NCBI GenBank assembly: GCA_021442645.1
Contig: JABUSR010000080.1
Coordinates: 1-18,088, forward strand
DNA: 18,088 bases
DNA from: Ruminiclostridium sp.
GTDB lineage: Bacteria > Bacillota > Clostridia > Oscillospirales > Oscillospiraceae
Reading direction: 5' to 3'
Position 1 is the first letter of the stretch. Each line of letters starts with the position of its first letter. Below the pieces are notes generated by a model. That model was given only the letters and a program-made list of their open reading frames with translations, ran no database searches and was not told the origin of the DNA. A program made the translations under genes and the position numbers. Of this stretch, positions 13,656 to 18,088 are shown in pieces.

Positions 13656-14303
13656 TCAGGTCATCTTCTCCTGCTTGACCTTCTTGTCAATTACATGGCG
13701 GGAGGCCAGTTCCTTGCGGACGTCCTCCATGCTGATGCCCAGCTCCAGCATTAGGACCATCACATGGTAGGCCAGGTCGCCAATCTCGTAGACGGTCTCG
13801 GCCTTATCCTCTGCTTTACCGGCGATAATGACCTCGGTGGACTCCTCCCCCACCTTCTTCAGAATCTTATCCAGACCCTTCTCAAACAGGTAGGAAGTGT
13901 AGGATCCCTCTTTGGGACTGGACTTTCTTCCCTCCAGCATCTCCATAAGGGCGTCCAAGGAAAAGGCGTGGTTCTCGTCGCTCTCCCACAGCAGGTTGTG
14001 GAAGCAGGACTCTGCGCCGGTGTGACAGGCGGGGCCGTCTTTGTTCACCCTGACCACCAGGGCATCGTAGTCGCAGTCGGCGGTGATGTCGATGATGTGC
14101 TGTGCGTTGCCTGAGGTCTCCCCCTTCCGCCACAGTTCCCGGCGGGATCGGCTCCAGAAACAGGTACGCTCCTCCCGGATGGATATCTCCAAGCTCTCCC
14201 GGTTCATATAGGCCAGGGTGAGTACCTGGCCGCTTTTTCCGTCCACCACGATGGCGGGAATCAGGCCTTTCTCGTCAAACTTTAGTTTCTCCATGTCGAT
14301 CAT
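13656..14303 (-). CDS. hisIE: Bifunctional phosphoribosyl-AMP cyclohydrolase / phosphoribosyl-ATP pyrophosphohydrolase
   Basis: 215 residues joining the second and third steps of histidine synthesis in one chain. The HisI part (about 1-103) has SRSRRELWRKGETSGN at 51-66, the metal-binding ADCDYD with Asp76, Cys77 and Asp78, and GPACHTGAESCFHN with Cys93 and Cys100. The HisE part (about 113-205) has the helical pattern GLDKILKKVGEESTEVIIAGK and a later DLAYHVMVLML. The fusion is common in many bacteria. ATG 14303 follows GAGGAGGAAA at about seven bases; an internal ATG three codons later is less likely. It is the last gene of the operon, 76 bases after hisF, the widest gap in it, with no internal terminator seen. 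Confidence 0.96.
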   Translation of the reverse strand: MIDMEKLKFDEKGLIPAIVVDGKSGQVLTLAYMNRESLEISIREERTCFWSRSRRELWRKGETSGNAQHIIDITADCDYDALVVRVNKDGPACHTGAESCFHNLLWESDENHAFSLDALMEMLEGRKSSPKEGSYTSYLFEKGLDKILKKVGEESTEVIIAGKAEDKAETVYEIGDLAYHVMVLMLELGISMEDVRKELASRHVIDKKVKQEKMT

Positions 14304-14379
14304 GGCTGTTTCCTCCTCTGCTGTCTAAACCTCCAGGGGCGGGGGTGTCGATAGCGAAATGATTTTTCTTGGGGCCCAA

Positions 14380-15135
14380 TCAGCGGACCAAGATGCCGTT
14401 GGCCCGCAGGTCAACCTTCAAATCTGGGATGGCAACTTCACCAAAGTGGAAGATAGACGCGGCAAGCCCCGCGTCCACCCCGGGGAGTTCCCGGAAGAGC
14501 TGGGTGAAGTGCTCCTTGCTCCCTGCACCGCCGGAGGCGATAACGGGGACCTTCACCACATCGCAGACGGCCCGGAGCATTTCCAGGTCAAAGCCGCCCT
14601 TGACCCCGTCTGTATCGATGGAATTCACCACGATTTCTCCGGCTCCCAGGTCCACGCAGCGGCGAATCCAGCCTATGGCCTCCATGCCTGTGTCATCCCG
14701 GCCACCCCGGGCAAAAACACGGAACTGCCCGTCCACCCGCTTGACATCCGCCGACAGCACCACACACTGACTGCCATAACGGAGGGCTGCCTCCCGGATG
14801 AGGTTGGGATTCCGGATAGCCCCAGAGTTGACGCTGACCTTGTCGGCCCCGCACTTGAGGACCCGGTCGAAATCGTCCACGGTGTTGATACCGCCGCCCA
14901 CGGTCAGGGGGATAAAGACCCGGCTGGCCGTCTCCCGCAGGATCTCGGTAAACAGGGCTCGGCCCTCAGCAGAGGCGGTGATGTCGTAAAACACCAGCTC
15001 GTCGGCCCCGCATCTGCTGTAGTAATCGGCTAACTCCACGGGGGAGTTCACATCGTTGAGCCCTTCAAAATTGACTCCCTTTACCACCCGGCCGTCCCGG
15101 ACGTCCAAGCAGGGGATGATGCGTTTTGTAATCAT
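14380..15135 (-). CDS. hisF: Imidazole glycerol phosphate synthase cyclase subunit
   Basis: 251 residues, (beta/alpha)8 barrel. With HisH it turns PRFAR and glutamine-derived ammonia into imidazole glycerol phosphate and AICAR. MITKRIIPCLDVRDGRVVKG carries catalytic Asp11, and SADVKRVDG has Asp130, both at the family's standard positions. TVGGGI (78-83) is a phosphate-binding loop. The start ATG follows GAAGGAGAA and lies only three bases past the hisA stop. HisH is encoded two genes upstream, with hisA between them, as in the usual hisHAF order. Confidence 0.97.
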   Translation of the reverse strand: MITKRIIPCLDVRDGRVVKGVNFEGLNDVNSPVELADYYSRCGADELVFYDITASAEGRALFTEILRETASRVFIPLTVGGGINTVDDFDRVLKCGADKVSVNSGAIRNPNLIREAALRYGSQCVVLSADVKRVDGQFRVFARGGRDDTGMEAIGWIRRCVDLGAGEIVVNSIDTDGVKGGFDLEMLRAVCDVVKVPVIASGGAGSKEHFTQLFRELPGVDAGLAASIFHFGEVAIPDLKVDLRANGILVR

Positions 15136-15138
15136 GGG

Positions 15139-15858
15139 TTATTCTCCTTCCCCCAGGCGGACAGCCTGGGCCAGGTCTATGGCTCCGGTGTAGTAGGCCT
15201 TTCCGATGATGGCCCCGGCCACTCCAGCGGCCTTCAGGGCCCGGATGTCCTCCAGAGAGGACACGCCGCCGGAGGCGATGATGTCCATGGAGAACCGCTG
15301 GGCCAGCAGAGCATAGAGGTCCCGGTTGGTCCCCTGCATAGCCCCGTCCTTGGAAATATCGGTACAGATGATGGTCTTGACCCCCAGGATCTCCATCCGC
15401 TGGAAGAAGACCTCCCACGTGTCCTGGCTGGTCTCCAGCCATCCCTTGATGGCCACCCGACCATCCTTCAAGTCGGCCCCCACGGCGATCTTCTCACCGT
15501 ACTCGGCCACAGCCCGGGCAGTGAAGTCCAGATCGGTAACAGCAGCAGTGCCTAAAATAACCCGGCTGGCCCCGGCATTCAGGTAGCGGCGGATGGTCTC
15601 CATATTCCGGATACCGCCCCCCACCTCGATGAAGAGATCCGTCTGGGCTGCCAGCTTTTCAATGGTGGGCAGGTTGGTGGTCTGGCCGGTCTTCGCCCCC
15701 TCCAGATCCACCAGATGGAGGTGGCCGGCCCCTGCGGCCTCAAATTTCCGCACGGTGTTCAGCGGCTCGGAATCATAAACCGTCATCTGGTCGTAATCCC
15801 CTTTATAGAGGCGGACAGCCTGTCCACCGAAGATGTCAATGGCTGGAAAAATTTTCAT
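15139..15858 (-). CDS. hisA: ProFAR isomerase (HisA)
   Basis: 239 residues, (beta/alpha)8 barrel. It isomerises ProFAR to PRFAR. Catalytic Asp8 is in MKIFPAIDIFGGQAVRL and Asp129 in GADLKDG; other marks are EVGGGIRN at 78-85, CTDISKDGAMQG at 165-176 and SGGVSSLED at 196-204. The frame is open four codons further upstream to a GTG, but ATG 15858 gives the standard N-terminus and overlaps the hisH stop as ATGA, so I take this start and infer translational coupling. In actinobacteria without TrpF the related PriA does both jobs; nothing here shows that dual role. Confidence 0.95.
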   Translation of the reverse strand: MKIFPAIDIFGGQAVRLYKGDYDQMTVYDSEPLNTVRKFEAAGAGHLHLVDLEGAKTGQTTNLPTIEKLAAQTDLFIEVGGGIRNMETIRRYLNAGASRVILGTAAVTDLDFTARAVAEYGEKIAVGADLKDGRVAIKGWLETSQDTWEVFFQRMEILGVKTIICTDISKDGAMQGTNRDLYALLAQRFSMDIIASGGVSSLEDIRALKAAGVAGAIIGKAYYTGAIDLAQAVRLGEGE

Positions 15859-16484
15859 TGGGCTGCCCACGTCCCTTCACAAAAGATCCGGAGAATACCC
15901 AGACCCACAGGGCCGCTCTTCTCCGGGTGGAACTGGCAGCCCATCACGTTGCCCCGGGCCACAGCAGCAGTGAGTTCTGCCCCGTACTCAGTGGTAGCGA
16001 TAACAGCGCCAGCGCAGTCCACAGCGTAGAAGGTGTGGACAAAGTAGACACACTCCCCCTCCTCCACAGTCCGGAGCAGGGGATGCCGAACACCATTGGG
16101 GTAGTGAAGTCCATTCCAGCCGATGTGGGGAACCTTGTAGTGAGCAGGAATAACCCCCTCCATGGTCACCACTTTGCCGGGGATGAGGCCCAGCCCCTCC
16201 CAGACGCCAAACTCGTGGCTCTCCTCAAAGAGCAACTGCATGCCCAGGCAGATTCCCATAATGGGCTTGCCCTTAGCCACTTCTTCCTTGATGACCTGGT
16301 CCAGGCCTGTGGCCCGGAGTTTATCGGCGGCATCCTGGAAGGCCCCCACTCCGGGCAGGATGAGTTTGTCTGCCTGTCGGAGGAGAGCCGGGTCGCCGGT
16401 GACCACCGGCTCCTGGCCGATGGCCTCCAGAGATCGACAGAGGGAAAAAAGATTGCCCACGCCGTAATCAATAACTGCTATCAT
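15855..16484 (-). CDS. hisH: Imidazole glycerol phosphate synthase glutaminase subunit
   Basis: 209 residues, class I glutamine amidotransferase that feeds ammonia to HisF. The catalytic triad is intact: nucleophile Cys79 in GICLGMQ, His186 and Glu188 in QFHPEKSG. LPGVGAF at 43-49 is the family oxyanion-strand motif and YFVHTFYA at 147-154 is also conserved. ATG 16484 follows AGGAGGTACC and lies 33 bases after hisB; the stop overlaps the hisA start as ATGA. Confidence 0.97.
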   Translation of the reverse strand: MIAVIDYGVGNLFSLCRSLEAIGQEPVVTGDPALLRQADKLILPGVGAFQDAADKLRATGLDQVIKEEVAKGKPIMGICLGMQLLFEESHEFGVWEGLGLIPGKVVTMEGVIPAHYKVPHIGWNGLHYPNGVRHPLLRTVEEGECVYFVHTFYAVDCAGAVIATTEYGAELTAAVARGNVMGCQFHPEKSGPVGLGILRIFCEGTWAAQ

Positions 16485-16517
16485 ATCAGGTACCTCCTGT
16501 TGGAGTCTTTCTCGTTC

Positions 16518-17099
16518 TTATACCAGTATCCCCTTGGTGGAAGGCACATTGTCGGTACCATCCAGCCGGACAGCCATCTTGAGGCTACGCGCGGCGGCCT
16601 TGAAGATTCCCTCGATGATGTGGTGGCTGTTCTCTCCTGCCAGCATGCGCAGATGCAGGGTGCAGTTCGCCTTTCGGCTGAAGGCCAGCCAGAATTCCTT
16701 GGCCAGCTCCGTGTCAAAAGTCCCCACCTTTTCTGTGGGCAAGGTCACATCCCAGCAGAGCATTCCCCTGCCGGACAGATCCACAGCGGCCAGGATGAGG
16801 GCCTCGTCCATAGGCAGGATAATGTGGCCGAAGCGCTCCACTCCCCGCATCTCACCCAGGGCCTGGGCGAAGGCCATGCCGAGGCAGATGCCCACGTCCT
16901 CCACAGAGTGGTGGTCGTCCACCCAGGTATCCCCGGTGCAGGTAATTTCCACGCCGAAGCCCCCGTGACGGGCAAAGCCCGTGAGCATATGGTCAAAAAA
17001 TCCCACCCCGGTGCGCACGGCGACCTCGCCCCCGTCTAAATCCAGCCTCAGAGTAATCCTGGTCTCCCCTGTTGTCCTAGTCACTTCAGCTGTTCTCAT
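16518..17099 (-). CDS. hisB: Imidazoleglycerol-phosphate dehydratase (monofunctional)
   Basis: 193 residues, the usual length of monofunctional HisB; the histidinol-phosphatase domain found in the E. coli fusion is absent. It removes water from imidazole glycerol phosphate to give imidazole acetol phosphate. The two pseudo-repeated metal motifs are visible: DDHHSVEDVG with His63, His64 and Glu67, and AGENSHHIIEG with His159, His160 and Glu163. GFFDHML at 33-39 is the N-terminal signature. The start ATG overlaps the hisC stop (ATGA) and is preceded by GAGGAGGG, so translation is probably coupled. Histidinol phosphatase must be encoded elsewhere. Confidence 0.97.
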   Translation of the reverse strand: MRTAEVTRTTGETRITLRLDLDGGEVAVRTGVGFFDHMLTGFARHGGFGVEITCTGDTWVDDHHSVEDVGICLGMAFAQALGEMRGVERFGHIILPMDEALILAAVDLSGRGMLCWDVTLPTEKVGTFDTELAKEFWLAFSRKANCTLHLRMLAGENSHHIIEGIFKAAARSLKMAVRLDGTDNVPSTKGILV

Positions 17100-18088
17100 A
17101 GTAATCCCTCCTCGGCCATAACAGCCTTCACGCCGGCCACAAAGGCCTCCATCTCTTCGGGGGTCCCCACGGTGACCCGGTTATACTGGGCGATACGGGG
17201 GTCAGAGAAGTGGCGGATGAGGATGCCCCGGTCCTTCAGTTTCCGGTACAGCAGTCCGCCGTCCAGCCCTTCCCGTTTCACAAAGAGGAAGTTGGCCTTG
17301 GAGTCCGGCAGGGTGAATCCCAGTTCTCGGAGTGCCTGGGCGGTCTTCTCTCGGGTGTCCATGATTTTCCGGGCATTGTCCCGGAAGTAGGTGTCGTCGT
17401 CCACCGCCGCCGCCCCAAGTTTCAGGGTCAGGCGATTGACATTATAGGGGTTTGTGGAGTACTTGAGCTTTTCCAAGTCCTCAATCACAGGACGGCTGGC
17501 CAGAGCAAACCCCAGGCGGGCCCCTGCCATGGATCGGGACTTGGAATAAGTCATGACCACCAGCAGGTTCTCATGTTTGTGGATGAGCTCCGCCGCCGAC
17601 TCCGCCCCGAAGTCCACATAGGCCTCGTCGACCACTACCACCCGGTCGGGGTTAGCAGCCACAATGCGCTCCACCTCAGCCAGGGGCAGGGCAATGCCCG
17701 TGGGGGCATTGGGGTTTGCCAGAACGGTGAACTTCCCCGTGGCGCACAGGCCATCCACATCCAGAGTAAAGTCCTCCCGCAGGGGGACAGTGGTATAGGG
17801 GACCTTGTGCAGGTCGGCGAAGACGGGATAGAAGCTGTAGGTCAGCCCTGGAAATACTGCTCCCCCCTGGGCAAATGCCATGAAGGCAAAGTTCAGTATG
17901 TCATCTGACCCGTTAGACAGGAATACGTTCCCCGGCTGACAGCCATAAAGCGTAGCCAGTTTCTCCCGCAGAGCCATGCCCTCCGGGTCCGAGTAGAGGC
18001 GTAGATCCTCCAGTTCGGGGATTCCAACCGCCGCCAGCACCCCGGGGGAGGGCGGATAGGGAGACTCGTTGGTGTTCAGCTTGATGTA
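17096..18088 (-). CDS. hisC: Histidinol-phosphate aminotransferase (5' end beyond window)
   Basis: 330 codons are visible, open to the right edge; the start lies outside. The first residues in the window, YIKLNTNESPYPPSPGV, are the standard HisC entry, so only a few dozen residues are missing. It transaminates imidazole acetol phosphate with glutamate to histidinol phosphate, using PLP. Visible fold-type I marks are SNGSDDILN, LANPNAPTG, VVVDEAYVDFG and the PLP-lysine segment SKSRSMAGARLGFA. Related class II aminotransferases (aromatic, CobD-like) share this fold, but the first position in a his cluster decides the call. The stop overlaps hisB by ATGA. hisG and hisD are expected upstream, beyond the window. 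Confidence 0.95.
   Translation of the reverse strand, partial: YIKLNTNESPYPPSPGVLAAVGIPELEDLRLYSDPEGMALREKLATLYGCQPGNVFLSNGSDDILNFAFMAFAQGGAVFPGLTYSFYPVFADLHKVPYTTVPLREDFTLDVDGLCATGKFTVLANPNAPTGIALPLAEVERIVAANPDRVVVVDEAYVDFGAESAAELIHKHENLLVVMTYSKSRSMAGARLGFALASRPVIEDLEKLKYSTNPYNVNRLTLKLGAAAVDDDTYFRDNARKIMDTREKTAQALRELGFTLPDSKANFLFVKREGLDGGLLYRKLKDRGILIRHFSDPRIAQYNRVTVGTPEEMEAFVAGVKAVMAEEGLL

Noticed and set aside
13352..13770. Short frames on both strands between the small membrane gene and hisIE
   Set aside because: They cross the his terminator and the promoter of the membrane gene or run opposite hisIE; none has a good start signal.
15858..17039. A 393-codon plus-strand frame opposite hisH and hisB
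   Set aside because: Shadow of two unmistakable enzymes; no promoter or ribosome site, His/Gly-rich composition.
1..18088. Defence system, prophage, mobile element or CRISPR content
   Set aside because: No recombinase, transposase, repeat array, toxin-antitoxin pair or abrupt composition change was seen; the region looks like core chromosome.

Overview
The window reads as a chromosomal segment of a GC-rich anaerobic Firmicute. The gene families, strong AGGAGG-type ribosome sites, C/G-ending codons and a T-box leader fit the Oscillospiraceae (Flavonifractor / Lawsonibacter / Intestinimonas-like gut bacteria). That placement is inference from style and gene content, not from a marker gene. Almost all of it is housekeeping and amino-acid biosynthesis. 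I see no mobile element, CRISPR array, tRNA or rRNA.

Left edge (minus strand, 1-1311): aroF (DAHP synthase, first step of the shikimate pathway) overlaps by ATGA the first seven codons of what looks like tyrA. Upstream of aroF, a good sigma-A promoter drives a leader with a 24-codon peptide rich in Phe and Tyr codons. A segment that can form an antiterminator and then a strong terminator follow. This is the layout of a ribosome-mediated (pheL/trpL-style) attenuator and is the most interesting feature here.

Divergent leucine operon (plus strand, 1439-6897): promoter, T-box leader with a Leu CUC specifier, then leuA, leuC, leuD, leuB and an unrecognised 137-residue gene, closed by a bidirectional terminator. 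LeuA makes 2-isopropylmalate, LeuC/LeuD isomerise it and LeuB oxidatively decarboxylates it to the leucine keto acid.

Lipid-like pair (minus strand, 6903-8732): a YjjU-type patatin-like hydrolase followed by a two-hotdog hydratase-2 (MaoC-like) protein, under a good promoter. Then on the plus strand come yifB (ComM-like AAA+ protein, 8834-10354), and thiI and cinA (10535-13036), which end at a strong terminator.

Right part (minus strand): a small three-helix membrane protein with its own promoter (13131-13591), then the distal part of a histidine operon transcribed towards it in the order hisC (cut by the window end)-hisB-hisH-hisA-hisF-hisIE, with overlapping start/stop codons and a perfect terminator hairpin. 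hisG, hisD and the operon promoter must lie beyond the right edge.

The theme is amino-acid supply under RNA-level control: two different attenuation mechanisms (uncharged-tRNA T-box for leucine, leader peptide for aromatic amino acids) lie back to back in the same intergenic region.
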